Of a DNA stretch of 57,596 nt, positions 18,520 to 29,489 are shown one piece after another; position 1 is the first letter of the stretch; each line of letters opens with the position of its first letter. Position numbers and translations under genes: made by a program. Location: assembly GCA_947625645.1 (NCBI GenBank), contig CANQPE010000007.1, positions 1 to 57,596 on the forward strand, given 5' to 3'. The notes beneath the pieces were generated by a model. The model saw only the letters and a program-made list of their open reading frames with translations. It made no database searches and was not told where the DNA came from. Source of the DNA: an uncultured Clostridia bacterium (GTDB taxonomy: Bacteria; Bacillota; Clostridia; TANB77; CAG-508).

Positions 18520-19254
18520 TTATTTATCATATATGTCTATATCGTTTATCGTAGGATACTGATGATCAATTGTATCTTTGTCCAGACCTATCCAAAACAT
18601 AAATCCTTCTGTTGCTTCTTTTAAATTATATATTGTTACATTGCCAGAAACAGTAGGTATTTCTAAATTTGAATAAGCAATAGCTTGTAATTCAAAGGTT
18701 TGAATATTGTCTTTTCCATTGATATATTCAGTTGCAGTATCCTCCATGATTAAAGTGATTATCACATAGTTGCCTTTATTTTCAATGTTTGTTATTTTTT
18801 GTGGATTACATAGTAAATTTCCTCCTTCTTCATAGCAATATGCTAAATTTTTAATGCATTCTTTTTTCCACTCTTCACCTGTTATATTTCTTATGATTCT
18901 GCCAGCGTTATAATAATCTCCTATCTTTATGTCGTCTAATTTCATAGTCTCAGTCGTTCTGTCATTGATAAATTGTGTATGTTCATCAATTGCTATTTCG
19001 TATGAATAATCCGTCTCTTTGTCTTTTATTGTAATACTCTGACGATTGATATTTGTAATCAGCCCTTCGTCGATGATTTTTATATCTTTATCCACATAAA
19101 TAAATTGAGATAAATCCTCTTCTCCACCATTAGCATTTTCAGTTATTTTTGTCAATGGGCGATTATTAAATCTTTTTGCCTGTATTGTATCAGCTAATAC
19201 AACAATGACAAAAAAAGCAAAAACAATGAAAAATATTTTTATCCCTTTTTTCAT
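18520..19254 (-). CDS. Hypothetical exported protein
   Basis: The 244-aa protein has an N-terminal signal or anchor helix (KIFFIVFAFFVIVVLADTI). The mature region is mostly beta-rich with no motif I recognise. There is no lipobox Cys after the helix. It lies alone between the XRE regulator and dinB. No function can be assigned. Confidence 0.6.
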   Translation of the reverse strand: MKKGIKIFFIVFAFFVIVVLADTIQAKRFNNRPLTKITENANGGEEDLSQFIYVDKDIKIIDEGLITNINRQSITIKDKETDYSYEIAIDEHTQFINDRTTETMKLDDIKIGDYYNAGRIIRNITGEEWKKECIKNLAYCYEEGGNLLCNPQKITNIENKGNYVIITLIMEDTATEYINGKDNIQTFELQAIAYSNLEIPTVSGNVTIYNLKEATEGFMFWIGLDKDTIDHQYPTINDIDIYDK

Positions 19255-19339
19255 ACCCTACCTCCCATATCACTTACGATTTATATAATAACAGTATAAC
19301 AAAAAAAATAACAATTGTAAACCAATCAACCTACCATTC

Positions 19340-20557
19340 TTATTCTGTTGAAATCAGTTTGATATCTTTTGAAGTTTCCAATGTTCCTGCCAATGTAATA
19401 GAATAAAATCCAAATTTACTTTTTATGGCGTCCACTGTTTTCTCTAATTTTTCACTATCATTTTCATTTCTATTTGAAAAAAAGGATATTTGTTCTTCCT
19501 CTTTATTGACTAATTTATCTACTTTAATTCCTAGTAATCTAATGGGACTTTCTTTTGGATACATCTCTGTCAAAATTTCTTTTGCTGTTTTATATATTTC
19601 TTTTGTACTTGCTGTGCTATATAAAAGTTTCTTCTGATGTGAAAAATTTTTGAATTGATTTGTTCTTAACTGTAAATTAACTGTATTTGCAACTAAATGG
19701 TATCTTCTTAATTGAAACGCAATATGCTCTGTTAGTGTTAATAAAATAGGTTCTAGTTCATCGATTTTTGTTACATCTTCTGGTAATGTTATAGAATGTC
19801 CTATACTTTTTGGCAATTCCTTTTTATATTTCACCTCTGAATGGTCTATTCCATTGGCATACTCCCATATTAAATCTCCATGTTTCCCAAATTTTTGAAT
19901 CATTTCATATCTATCATATTTTGCTAAATCTCCAATTGTATGAATTCCCATACTATTTAATTTGGGTACTGTCTTTTTGCCTAACATAAACAGTTCAGAA
20001 ACTGGTAATGTCCACATTTTAGATGCTATTTCGTCTTCAAATAATGTGTGCACTCTATCTGGTTTTTTAAAATCTGAAGCCATCTTTGCCAATAATTTAT
20101 TATGTGCCACTCCTACATTGACAGTAAAGCCAAGTTCTTTTCTTACTCTCGCATTGATTTCTTTTCCAATTTCCAATAATGTACGCTCTTTTAAATGTTG
20201 TGTCATATCCAGAAAACATTCATCAATTGAAAATCTTTCTATCATATTGGTATATTCCCTTAATAAACAATATAATTGCTGGGAATATTCTTTATACTGA
20301 GAGTATTTTAAACCTTTGTATATTTTAATCCATGGACATTTACTCTTTGCACTATAAATGGTTTCTGCTGTAACAATGCCATATTCTTTTGCCTTCATAC
20401 TTTTCGCAATCACGATGCCTCGTCTATTTTCTTCATCTCCACCAATAATACATGGTTCTGTTCGAATATCTATCTTGCTTCCATTTTTTAACATTTCTAG
20501 TGCCGTCCAACTTAAAAAAGCATTATTCACATCTACATGTAAGATTTGTCTGTTCAT
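19340..20557 (-). CDS. dinB: DNA polymerase IV, Y family (DinB)
   Basis: The error-prone translesion polymerase is 405 aa. Catalytic acidic residues are visible in LHVDVNNAF (first Asp) and in FSIDECFLD (Asp-Glu). The helix-hairpin-helix region (LNSMGIHTIGDLAKYD) is present. The little-finger domain (about 235-345) follows, including IGHSITLPEDV. The start ATG has AGAGGAAG. Phe rather than Asp in VDVNNAFLSW is common in the clostridial UmuC-like branch. Confidence 0.88.
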   Translation of the reverse strand: MNRQILHVDVNNAFLSWTALEMLKNGSKIDIRTEPCIIGGDEENRRGIVIAKSMKAKEYGIVTAETIYSAKSKCPWIKIYKGLKYSQYKEYSQQLYCLLREYTNMIERFSIDECFLDMTQHLKERTLLEIGKEINARVRKELGFTVNVGVAHNKLLAKMASDFKKPDRVHTLFEDEIASKMWTLPVSELFMLGKKTVPKLNSMGIHTIGDLAKYDRYEMIQKFGKHGDLIWEYANGIDHSEVKYKKELPKSIGHSITLPEDVTKIDELEPILLTLTEHIAFQLRRYHLVANTVNLQLRTNQFKNFSHQKKLLYSTASTKEIYKTAKEILTEMYPKESPIRLLGIKVDKLVNKEEEQISFFSNRNENDSEKLEKTVDAIKSKFGFYSITLAGTLETSKDIKLISTE

Positions 20558-20630
20558 AAACTTCCTCTTTATTCCTCCACTTTCCTCTTGACATTTCCTG
20601 TTTTGTTAACCAAATTCACCGTTTAAAAAT

Positions 20631-20692
20631 AAGCAAGGAGAACTCTATGAAGAGTTTCTTAGCTCCTGTAAGGAACTTTCTCCCTGCTTGTT
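20631..20692 (-). terminator. Terminator after the superoxide reductase gene
   Basis: A long imperfect stem (ACAAGCAGGGAGAA with TTCTCCTTGCTT) is followed by ATTTTTAAA on the minus strand. Confidence 0.6.
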
Positions 20693-20700
20693 AAAAATTT

Positions 20701-21081
20701 TTATTCTACTTCTGTTTTCCATAAACCATGCTTGTTGCAATATGCATACAAAGTCGAATTTGCTCTGTATGGAAATCTCACTTCTGGCGTTTGCCCTGGG
20801 CATAATGTTACCATACATTCTGTCGTATCATTTACCATACAAATCCATTCAATATAATGGTCTTGTTCCATAACATGGTTTACTCTAACTACAATTTCAT
20901 CTCCATGTTTCTCGTAAGTTGGAACATGTTTTTCAACCGCTGCATCTACCGAATTGGGAAGCAACGTTTGCATTGGTTCTCCACAACATATGATATCACA
21001 CCCTTCGTCATTGCACTTTTGTAATACTTTTACCATGGTATCACATGCTTTGCATTTTTTTATGATAAATTCATGTTTCAT
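20701..21081 (-). CDS. dfx: Desulfoferrodoxin (superoxide reductase, 2Fe type)
   Basis: It reduces superoxide to peroxide without making oxygen, an anaerobe defence. The N-terminal rubredoxin-like centre has CKAC and ICCGEPM, the four cysteines of the desulforedoxin site. The catalytic SOR domain supplies VEKHVP, NHVMEQDHYIEWI and CNKHGLW, the His4-Cys ligands. At 126 aa it is the standard length. It sits 18 nt after a flavin reductase gene and is probably co-transcribed with it. Confidence 0.93.
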   Translation of the reverse strand: MKHEFIIKKCKACDTMVKVLQKCNDEGCDIICCGEPMQTLLPNSVDAAVEKHVPTYEKHGDEIVVRVNHVMEQDHYIEWICMVNDTTECMVTLCPGQTPEVRFPYRANSTLYAYCNKHGLWKTEVE

Positions 21082-21098
21082 ACGTTTTCATTCCTTTC

Positions 21099-21662
21099 TT
21101 ATTTTAATTGCATTCCATCTTTAAAAGCCTCTCCTACTCTTTCTGTAACTTTATAATACCCATGCGTATATGGATCAAATGCGATTGCATTCAACTTAGA
21201 AATATCAACATTATCCCCATTCATAGCCTGTTCATCTGCTGTTACATTGACAACTTTTCCGATAACACCACAACCATATTGACCATTTTGATATTCTATA
21301 AATTCACATTCCATACATACCGGAAATTCATTTATAATTGGTGCATCAATCAACTCAGATTTTGTTGCTGTTAATTTACTTTTAGCAAATTTATCTGGCG
21401 TATGATTTCCTGATACAATTCCAAAATAGTCCGCTTCTACCACATGCTTACTATCTGCAATGCTAACAGTAAATGCTTTTGTTTCTTTGATATTTTTTAC
21501 TGTCTTATGTGTTTCCGTTAAATTCAGTATCACATGGTCCCTTTCTAACATAGTCCCCCAAGCTGCATTCATGACATCAACAGTACCATCCTCATTATAT
21601 GTTGCAACCATTAAGACTGGCATCGGAAATATGGATTCCGTCGTTTTAATACTTTTTCTCAT
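21099..21662 (-). CDS. Flavin reductase family protein (flavoredoxin-like)
   Basis: The 187-aa protein has an FMN-binding split-barrel fold. The family features are PMPVLMVATYNEDGTVDVMN at the N-terminus, LNLTETHKTVKNIKETKAF and the DYFGIVSG segment. It probably passes electrons to an acceptor. The gene leads into desulfoferrodoxin, so an oxidative-stress electron chain is plausible but inferred. Confidence 0.85.
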   Translation of the reverse strand: MRKSIKTTESIFPMPVLMVATYNEDGTVDVMNAAWGTMLERDHVILNLTETHKTVKNIKETKAFTVSIADSKHVVEADYFGIVSGNHTPDKFAKSKLTATKSELIDAPIINEFPVCMECEFIEYQNGQYGCGVIGKVVNVTADEQAMNGDNVDISKLNAIAFDPYTHGYYKVTERVGEAFKDGMQLK

Positions 21663-21785
21663 GGTTTACTTCCTCCCTTTCTTAAACTTGATTTGTATCT
21701 TATCTACTTACTTTTTACGATACAAATGATTTACATGAATGGTATCACAAAATTTATCTTTTCGCAATAGCCTACTTGCAAAAAA

Positions 21786-21815
21786 TAAAGATTAGATTTT
21801 CTGATCTAATCTTTA
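21786..21815. terminator. Bidirectional hairpin terminator
   Basis: The arms TAAAGATTAGAT and ATCTAATCTTTA form a near-perfect stem overlapping the stop codon of the membrane protein gene to its right. Confidence 0.6.
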
Positions 21816-22985
21816 CATCGTCAGATACACTTTATCATGATCATAATCATATACCACATTTGCATGAAATTTGTTAAAAATCGTATCTAAATCTTCTTCC
21901 ATATATATTACATCACTTTTATCCTTCCCCTTATGCTTCCCTTTCTCTATTGCAAACATTTTATCCTTATATTTTATTTTTTTAATGTCACCAGAAAACA
22001 TATCCATCTTTACAATTTCTATTTCATCAAATTGTTTTAAAAAATTAGTCATATTGGCTAAGTAATATTGCTTATCTTCCAAATGATACATTGCTTTTCC
22101 TATGGTTTCCTTTCCATTGATGACTAATTGCAAATATTTGGGTTTCCATATGGTATCTATTTCTTCTTGTCCTATCTCTTGTAATTCTTGCTCGTTGTTA
22201 GCATCATAAGATAATGCTGGATTTTTGATAGCTTCATGTAATTGCTCTATATATTCGTATTTTACTGAATATATCTCTTCTTCTAAACTTTTTTCTGTAT
22301 CACATCTTACACTAATTAAAGACATAAAATTTTTTGCGTTTATACTAATACCTTCAAACATTTTTGGATCTTTAGCATGTAAATACTTTGCTAATTTATA
22401 TGCTTTTTCTGTTGTTTCTTCTATTTCAGAATACGCTTCTAATTCTATCCAAACGGTGTAATGCAAAAATTCAATGCCTTTATAGGTAATGCTACTTTCT
22501 TCTATTTGTACATCTTGTAATAATTCTTGATCCTCACAATGTTCTATATAATATTTGGTTCTTTGTGCAGAATAGTCATTATCGCTTCGTACTTGTGTGG
22601 TATTGAGCATTTTAAATTGAATGTTTTTATTTTTTTTAGGTGCTACAATATATAACCCTCTTGAATTAGCGTCCTTAGCTCCAAAATCTTCTATAATCTC
22701 AAATTTCTCTCCTCTATATAATTCCTCTAAACTTTTCAATACATTTTTCGGTGTTGCAATATAAATCAAAGCATATATTGTCACAAATGCTACAACTATT
22801 ACAGTTAAAGCAATTCCAATGGCAGAAGTTGCAACAGTTTTTGAAAAAATGGCAAGTATTTTTGAGAAAATATTCATCCTTTTTCTCGCCTTTTCTTGCC
22901 ATTTTTGTTCCTTCATTTGCTTTTCTCTATACGCTTCCCATTCTTCAAAATTTTGATTTTCTTCTCTTTTTTCCATTTTTCTCAC
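21813..22985 (-). CDS. Hypothetical membrane protein
   Basis: The 390-aa protein has a charged, helical N-terminus rich in Glu, Lys and Gln (about 1-38) and one TM helix (about 55-76). A long predicted extracytoplasmic domain with no family I recognise follows. The gene directly follows the riboswitch-controlled membrane protein, about 75 nt apart, and may be read from the same transcript. Confidence 0.55.
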   Translation of the reverse strand: MRKMEKREENQNFEEWEAYREKQMKEQKWQEKARKRMNIFSKILAIFSKTVATSAIGIALTVIVVAFVTIYALIYIATPKNVLKSLEELYRGEKFEIIEDFGAKDANSRGLYIVAPKKNKNIQFKMLNTTQVRSDNDYSAQRTKYYIEHCEDQELLQDVQIEESSITYKGIEFLHYTVWIELEAYSEIEETTEKAYKLAKYLHAKDPKMFEGISINAKNFMSLISVRCDTEKSLEEEIYSVKYEYIEQLHEAIKNPALSYDANNEQELQEIGQEEIDTIWKPKYLQLVINGKETIGKAMYHLEDKQYYLANMTNFLKQFDEIEIVKMDMFSGDIKKIKYKDKMFAIEKGKHKGKDKSDVIYMEEDLDTIFNKFHANVVYDYDHDKVYLTM

Positions 22986-23061
22986 ATTCCTTTCCTAAGC
23001 ACAAATCCGGCTGGAAAACTGCAATGCAAATTGTTGGAACATCTTAATTTTTTGGAATCGT

Positions 23062-23685
23062 TTACTCTTGTTCTACTAACGTATATGTGCTAATGTCTGG
23101 TTTTTTTACATCTTGTTCTGTTACACTGTCAAAGTCATATGTTAATTTTCGTTCACTTCCTTGCGTTTTGCTATATAACACCATACCCGTTTCCTTTTCT
23201 ATATATTCTTTTTGGTTTCCCATTTTCATCACATAACATGATTTTCCATTATATCTAGTTGTCCCAATAAATAACATGGGTGTCATTGCCATCATAAATC
23301 TGGTATGGTTATCTTCTGGTAATGTTATACTGAATCCGGTTGGGGTTGCTGCTAATATTTCTCCACTTGTGGCATATTTTTTCTGAGAATTCCAAAGCAA
23401 TAATTTTTCATCTGTATTGTTATCTTGCCAAAATGTCATATTTCCTTCTCCTGTTATTTGTTTTAATTGTATTTTCCATATGTTATCTTTTTTCCAACAT
23501 TGCATAATCATATCCTCCGTTTCAGAATGATATGCATAGTTTGTTTTACTATTGCTGACTTGGTTTTTCTCCGCTATTTTTGTTAAGACATGGTAACGCC
23601 ACGCAACCATTAAAACTAACATCACCAATATGATACAAATTACCAAAACAATTTTCTTCCATTTTTTCATTGTTTTCTTTTCCAT
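23062..23685 (-). CDS. Hypothetical membrane protein under c-di-GMP-I riboswitch control
   Basis: The 207-aa protein has an N-terminal TM helix (KIVLVICIILVMLVLMVAW) and an extracytoplasmic domain. That domain contains repeated short strands such as LLWNSQKKYATSG and KSCYVMKMGNQKEYIEKETG. This arrangement resembles LolA-like lipoprotein-carrier folds in outline only. I do not recognise the family. The ATG at MEKKTMKKW has GGGAGG eight T residues upstream, and that ribosome site lies in a hairpin abutting the riboswitch. A cell-surface or motility-to-sessile role is suggested by the c-di-GMP control. Confidence 0.65.
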   Translation of the reverse strand: MEKKTMKKWKKIVLVICIILVMLVLMVAWRYHVLTKIAEKNQVSNSKTNYAYHSETEDMIMQCWKKDNIWKIQLKQITGEGNMTFWQDNNTDEKLLLWNSQKKYATSGEILAATPTGFSITLPEDNHTRFMMAMTPMLFIGTTRYNGKSCYVMKMGNQKEYIEKETGMVLYSKTQGSERKLTYDFDSVTEQDVKKPDISTYTLVEQE

Positions 23686-23705
23686 AAAAAAAACCTCCCT
23701 TTTCA

Positions 23706-23790
23706 CTGGAAGGCAACCTAGCTATCTTGAGGATTTCTCCTTTTAGACCTATGGCTTTGCGTCATAAACTTTCGCTTACTTTGCTTTTTA
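23706..23790 (-). ncRNA. Cyclic di-GMP-I (GEMM) riboswitch
   Basis: On the minus strand, conserved elements occur in order. GCAAAG is at the 5' end; the P2 helix carries a GAAA tetraloop (AAGCGAAAGTTTATGAC). GACGCAAAGCCATAGGTCTAA forms the ligand core in two pieces, and AGGAGAAATCCT forms the P3 helix. GATAGCTAGGTTGCC closes the fold. CCTTCC then pairs with GGGAGG, followed by T8 and the start codon. This hairpin could terminate transcription and also hides the ribosome site of the gene at 23062-23685. Confidence 0.9.
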
Positions 23791-23869
23791 CATCTATTTA
23801 TATTATACCATATTTTATCATTTTTGGCAACTTCATTTTACATAACATTTTATTGAATATTTCTAATAA

Positions 23870-25722
<1,853 letters not shown>

Positions 25723-25774
25723 TTACATTATATTTTTGCACGTTTGTATCATGTTTGTTACCTCAACCTTTCCC

Positions 25775-25803
25775 ATTATACCAATTTGATTTGATTTATT
25801 CAA
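25775..25803 (-). promoter_or_regulatory. Sigma-A promoter for purA
   Basis: TTGAAT, 17 bp, TATAAT on the minus strand, about 65 bp before the purA start. Confidence 0.75.
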
Positions 25804-25812
25804 TACTTTTAC

Positions 25813-25841
25813 TTGCATTTTCTTCAAAAATGCAGTATAAT
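25813..25841 (+). promoter_or_regulatory. Sigma-A promoter for asnS
   Basis: TTGCAT, 17 bp, TATAAT on the plus strand, 26 bp before the asnS ATG, which has an AAGGAGG ribosome site. Confidence 0.8.
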
Positions 25842-25867
25842 CTGTACATAATATAAGGAGGTCATTT

Positions 25868-27259
25868 ATGGACAAGTTATTCCTAAAAGATGTTTATCTA
25901 AATTTTAAGCAATATGCAAATACAGAAATTACCCTAGAAGCTTGGGTAAAAACCGTTCGTGCTTCTAAAAATTTTGGTTTTATTGAAATTAATGATGGAA
26001 CCTATTTTAAAAATATTCAAATTGTTTTTGACGACACATTGGCTAATTTTAATGAAGTCGCAAAATTAACCATTAGTTCCTCTATTCAAGTAATAGGAAC
26101 TGTTGTCATAACCGAAAATGCAAAACAACCTTTTGAGATTCATGCCAGTTGCATATCCATTTTTCAAATGAGTGATACCGAATATCCGCTTCAAAAGAAA
26201 CGCCATTCTTTTGAATATTTGCGTACCATTGCACATCTTCGTCCAAGAACGAATACCTTTCATGCCGTATTTCGTGTCAGAAGTGTGCTATCTTATGCCA
26301 TTCACAAATATTTCCAAGAAAAAGGCTTTGTTTATGTACACACGCCTATTTTAACAGCAAGTGATGCAGAAGGTGCTGGAGAAATGTTTCAGGTCACTGC
26401 TTTTGATTTAGCAAATGTGCCTCAAACAGAAGACCATCAAGTAGACTACACAAAAGATTTTTTCAAAAAGCCTGCTCATTTGACAGTCAGTGGGCAATTA
26501 AATGCTGAAACCTATGCCATGGCTTTTCGCAATGTGTACACTTTTGGACCTACCTTCCGTGCTGAAAATTCTAATACGGTAAAACATGCTGCCGAATTTT
26601 GGATGATTGAACCCGAAATTTGCTTTGCAGACTTAAATGACGATATGGATTTGGCAGAAGATATGATAAAATATATTTTCTCCTATGTGTTAGAGCAATG
26701 TCCAGAAGAAATGGAATTTTTTAATTCTTTCATTGATAAAGGCTTACTCGACAGATTAAACAATGTCATTCATTCAGAATTTGGCAGAATTACGTATACG
26801 GAAGCCATCAAAGAATTAGAAAAAGCAGATGTTTCTTTTGAATATCCTGTTTCTTGGGGCGTTGACTTGCAAACAGAACATGAACGCTATCTATGTGAAA
26901 AAGTATTTCAAAAACCTGTTTTTGTCACTGACTATCCAAAAGACATAAAAGCCTTTTATATGAAACAAAATCCAGATGGAAAAACCGTTGCTGCTGCTGA
27001 CTTACTAGCACCTGGTATTGGAGAAATTATTGGCGGTAGCCAAAGAGAAGAAAATTATGATACCTTATATAAACGTATGAAAGAATTAGACATGCCTCTT
27101 ATGTATTATGATTGGTATCTAGATTTAAGAAAATACGGAAGTTGTAACCATGCTGGCTTTGGATTAGGCTTTGAAAGGGCACTTATGTACCTAACAGGTA
27201 TGCAAAACATCCGTGATGTACTACCTTTCCCTAGAACACCTTATAACTGTGAATTTTAA
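25868..27259 (+). CDS. asnS: Asparaginyl-tRNA synthetase
   Basis: The class IIb enzyme charges tRNA-Asn. The 463-aa protein has an OB-fold anticodon-binding domain (about 1-115), a motif-2 region [12 protein letters not shown] and motif 3 [12 protein letters not shown] near the C-terminus. [13 protein letters not shown] and the ENSNT sequence favour AsnRS over AspRS. It is one of the few plus-strand genes and is divergent from purA. Confidence 0.95.
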   Translation: MDKLFLKDVYLNFKQYANTEITLEAWVKTVRASKNFGFIEINDGTYFKNIQIVFDDTLANFNEVAKLTISSSIQVIGTVVITENAKQPFEIHASCISIFQMSDTEYPLQKKRHSFEYLRTIAHLRPRTNTFHAVFRVRSVLSYAIHKYFQEKGFVYVHTPILTASDAEGAGEMFQVTAFDLANVPQTEDHQVDYTKDFFKKPAHLTVSGQLNAETYAMAFRNVYTFGPTFRAENSNTVKHAAEFWMIEPEICFADLNDDMDLAEDMIKYIFSYVLEQCPEEMEFFNSFIDKGLLDRLNNVIHSEFGRITYTEAIKELEKADVSFEYPVSWGVDLQTEHERYLCEKVFQKPVFVTDYPKDIKAFYMKQNPDGKTVAAADLLAPGIGEIIGGSQREENYDTLYKRMKELDMPLMYYDWYLDLRKYGSCNHAGFGLGFERALMYLTGMQNIRDVLPFPRTPYNCEF

Positions 27260-27280
27260 TTTTTTTGTACAACCAAAAAA

Positions 27281-27318
27281 GCAGGAGGCTCCTTTTACTC
27301 AAAGCCCCCTGTTTTTTC
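27281..27318. terminator. Terminator after asnS
   Basis: The stem CAGGAGGC/GCCCCCTG (one mismatch) is followed by T6 on the plus strand and touches the end of the convergent transporter gene. Confidence 0.65.
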
Positions 27319-27644
27319 TATATGGCAATTAAGATGACCCCTACGATAATGGCAACCACACCACAAATTTTCTTTCGGGATATTTTTTCTTTTAATAAGG
27401 TATGACTAATGATTAAGGTCCAAATGTATGTAATCGCTGTCAAAGGCAATACCGTAGAATACTCTAAAAATTTTAAAACATAAATATTGAGTAATGCTGC
27501 CATTAAATACAACATTCCGCCTATGTATATATTTTTATCTTTTAACATCTTCAAAATGGTTTCTTTTCCTGATGCTTTTTTTAAAAACATAGAAGCAAAA
27601 GACCCCATCAACGTCATCATCACGAGTATGATAAAATACTTCAT
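27318..27644 (-). CDS. Half-size DMT (EamA/SMR-like) transporter subunit B
   Basis: The 108-aa protein has four hydrophobic helices with the SMR/EamA pattern (YSTVLPLTAITYIWTLIISHTLLKEKIS near the end of helix 3). It overlaps the stop of its upstream partner by 4 nt (ATGA). Two dissimilar half-size proteins suggest a heterodimer like ArnE/ArnF or EbrAB. The substrate is unknown. Confidence 0.75.
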   Translation of the reverse strand: MKYFIILVMMTLMGSFASMFLKKASGKETILKMLKDKNIYIGGMLYLMAALLNIYVLKFLEYSTVLPLTAITYIWTLIISHTLLKEKISRKKICGVVAIIVGVILIAI

Positions 27645-27982
27645 ATATCATCTCCACCACCAATCAAAATGACTCCCGCTGTCACCACAATAATTCCAAT
27701 CACCTTGGTTACTGTAATTGGTTCATTCAAAACCAAACCTGCAATTAAAATGGTTAAGACATAATTTAAACTTAAAACCGGTTGTAAGACGGATAATTTT
27801 CCAAATCGATAGGCATATATCATAATGAGTGCACCCATGCCATACAAAGCAAACCCAATCAATAAATATACAAGATTCTCAGCACCAGACAATTTCCAAA
27901 ACAGTTGTCCCAAGCAAGCACACACTGACGATATGACCATTAGTATGATTCCTTTTTTATTTTTCTTGAGCGATTCTATCAT
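27641..27982 (-). CDS. Half-size DMT (EamA/SMR-like) transporter subunit A
   Basis: The 113-aa protein has four helices (IILMVISSVCACLGQLFWKL at the start and VIGIIVVTAGVILIGG at the end). The internal motif LSVLQPVLSLNYVLTILIAGLVLNEP is typical of EamA halves. I chose the ATG of MIESLKKN because GGAGGG lies upstream; an upstream TTG would put the ribosome site inside the protein. It overlaps the partner gene. Confidence 0.75.
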   Translation of the reverse strand: MIESLKKNKKGIILMVISSVCACLGQLFWKLSGAENLVYLLIGFALYGMGALIMIYAYRFGKLSVLQPVLSLNYVLTILIAGLVLNEPITVTKVIGIIVVTAGVILIGGGDDI

Positions 27983-28012
27983 GTAGCCTTTCCCTCCATT
28001 CTTTTTCAACTG

Positions 28013-28189
28013 TTATGCTTCATTTTGCACTTCTTGTGTAATATTTTCTTGAGGTGTTGCTTCATTTTCAAAACCTCTACTCCAATACCCAATGAAAAAT
28101 CCAATCACAAAAGTAATTAAAATCGTTACTATAATGGTTACCTTTTGTTCTGTTTTATATAATGATTTATCATAATATTTCATGTCCAT
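28013..28189 (-). CDS. Small membrane protein
   Basis: The 58-aa ORF starting MDMKYYDKSLYKTEQK has one TM helix (VTIIVTILITFVIGFFIGYW) and an acidic tail. AAGGAG lies about 9 nt before this ATG, in the proS tail. It sits 4 nt after proS and upstream of the transporter pair, so it is likely co-transcribed. The function is unknown. Confidence 0.6.
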   Translation of the reverse strand: MDMKYYDKSLYKTEQKVTIIVTILITFVIGFFIGYWSRGFENEATPQENITQEVQNEA

Positions 28190-28193
28190 ATGC

Positions 28194-29489
28194 CTACACT
28201 CCTTCCCATTCCTTTCGTTTTTCAATCAATGCTTCAATTGTTAGCATTTCTTTTTCTCCTGTTTTCATATCTTCAAGTTCAATATTGTCTCCTTCTTGCT
28301 TATCCCCTATCACAACTAGATATGGTGTTCCTAATATTTTGCAGTCTTTTATTTTGGCTCCCATGGTGACCGTTTCTCTATCATCTAAAATAGCCCCTAT
28401 ATTTTTACTCTGTAATACTTCATATAATGTATTTGCGAAAGCTACCTTTTCTTCATTGTCCATTTTAGGTACAATTTGTACTAAGTATGGTGCCACTGTT
28501 TTTGGTAAGACAAACCCAGATGGTCCCCATTTTGCATCATGGATCACACACTGCTCATATAATGCTGCCACTGTTCTACTAACGCCTATTCCATAACATC
28601 CCATATAATATAAAGCTTCTTTTCCTTCTTGGTTGATGTAAGTTCCCTGCATCATTTCTGAATAGCGTGTCCCCAATTGGAAAATATGCCCTAATTCCAT
28701 GGTACGAATCTCTTTAAAATTTGAAATGTCTTCTATGCCATATTCTTTTTTTAGATATTCTTGGTAGTTTTCTCTTTCTAAAATTTCGGTATTTAAACCA
28801 ATTTTATTTTTTTCATCGTAGAGAATTTTGTCTTCCCCTTGCTCAGATACCAGCATAAATTCTTCTGATTTTTTTCCTCCCATAGCTCCGTTATCTGCTA
28901 CGATAGGAATAACTGGCAATCCAATTTTTTCAAAAATTTCTAAAAATGCTGTTCTAACGGTTTCATAAGATTTTGCCATAGAAACCTCATCTACGTCAAA
29001 GCTATATGCATCTAGCATAGGGAATGCCTTTCCTCTTAATAAATACCCTCTTGTACGGATTTCATTTCTATATTTTTCTCCAATTTGATAAAAGGTAACT
29101 GGCAAATTTTTATAGGATTTTAATTTTTCTCTTGCAAATTCAAGCATTGCCTCTTCCCCTGTTGGTGCTAAGCAAAATGTTCCTTTATTGGATTCTGTAA
29201 TTAGCATGGTTCCATCATTTACATAGTGATCATACCTTCCTGAATTTTTCCAAATGGTATCTGGTTGCAATGTTGGCAATAATACTTCAATACAACCATA
29301 TTTGTTTAATGTGTCTACAATAATTTTTTCAATATTTCTTCTCACTAAAAGTGGTATGGTGTTATAGCCAAATAAACCTGCACCATATTGGACTAACTGT
29401 CCTGTTTGTAATAATATACTTTGCCCTGGGTACATTTCATCTATATTACTTAATTTCGTTGTCCCCATTCCTGTCTTCGATAATTTCAT
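28194..29489 (-). CDS. proS: Prolyl-tRNA synthetase lacking the editing insertion (mini-ProRS)
   Basis: The class IIa synthetase has motif 2 EKYRNEIRTRGYLLRGKAF and motif 3 GIGVSRTVAALYEQ, then a C-terminal anticodon-binding domain (LVQIVPKMDNEEK; ILDDRETVTMGAKIKD). At 431 aa it is much shorter than the usual 560-580 aa bacterial form. Only about 60 residues separate EEFMLVSEQGED from IRTMELGHIFQLGT, where the ~180-residue INS editing domain normally sits. The start is ambiguous; ATG of MKLSKTG is chosen and overlaps the scpB 3' end by 44 nt. Confidence 0.92.
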   Translation of the reverse strand: MKLSKTGMGTTKLSNIDEMYPGQSILLQTGQLVQYGAGLFGYNTIPLLVRRNIEKIIVDTLNKYGCIEVLLPTLQPDTIWKNSGRYDHYVNDGTMLITESNKGTFCLAPTGEEAMLEFAREKLKSYKNLPVTFYQIGEKYRNEIRTRGYLLRGKAFPMLDAYSFDVDEVSMAKSYETVRTAFLEIFEKIGLPVIPIVADNGAMGGKKSEEFMLVSEQGEDKILYDEKNKIGLNTEILERENYQEYLKKEYGIEDISNFKEIRTMELGHIFQLGTRYSEMMQGTYINQEGKEALYYMGCYGIGVSRTVAALYEQCVIHDAKWGPSGFVLPKTVAPYLVQIVPKMDNEEKVAFANTLYEVLQSKNIGAILDDRETVTMGAKIKDCKILGTPYLVVIGDKQEGDNIELEDMKTGEKEMLTIEALIEKRKEWEGV

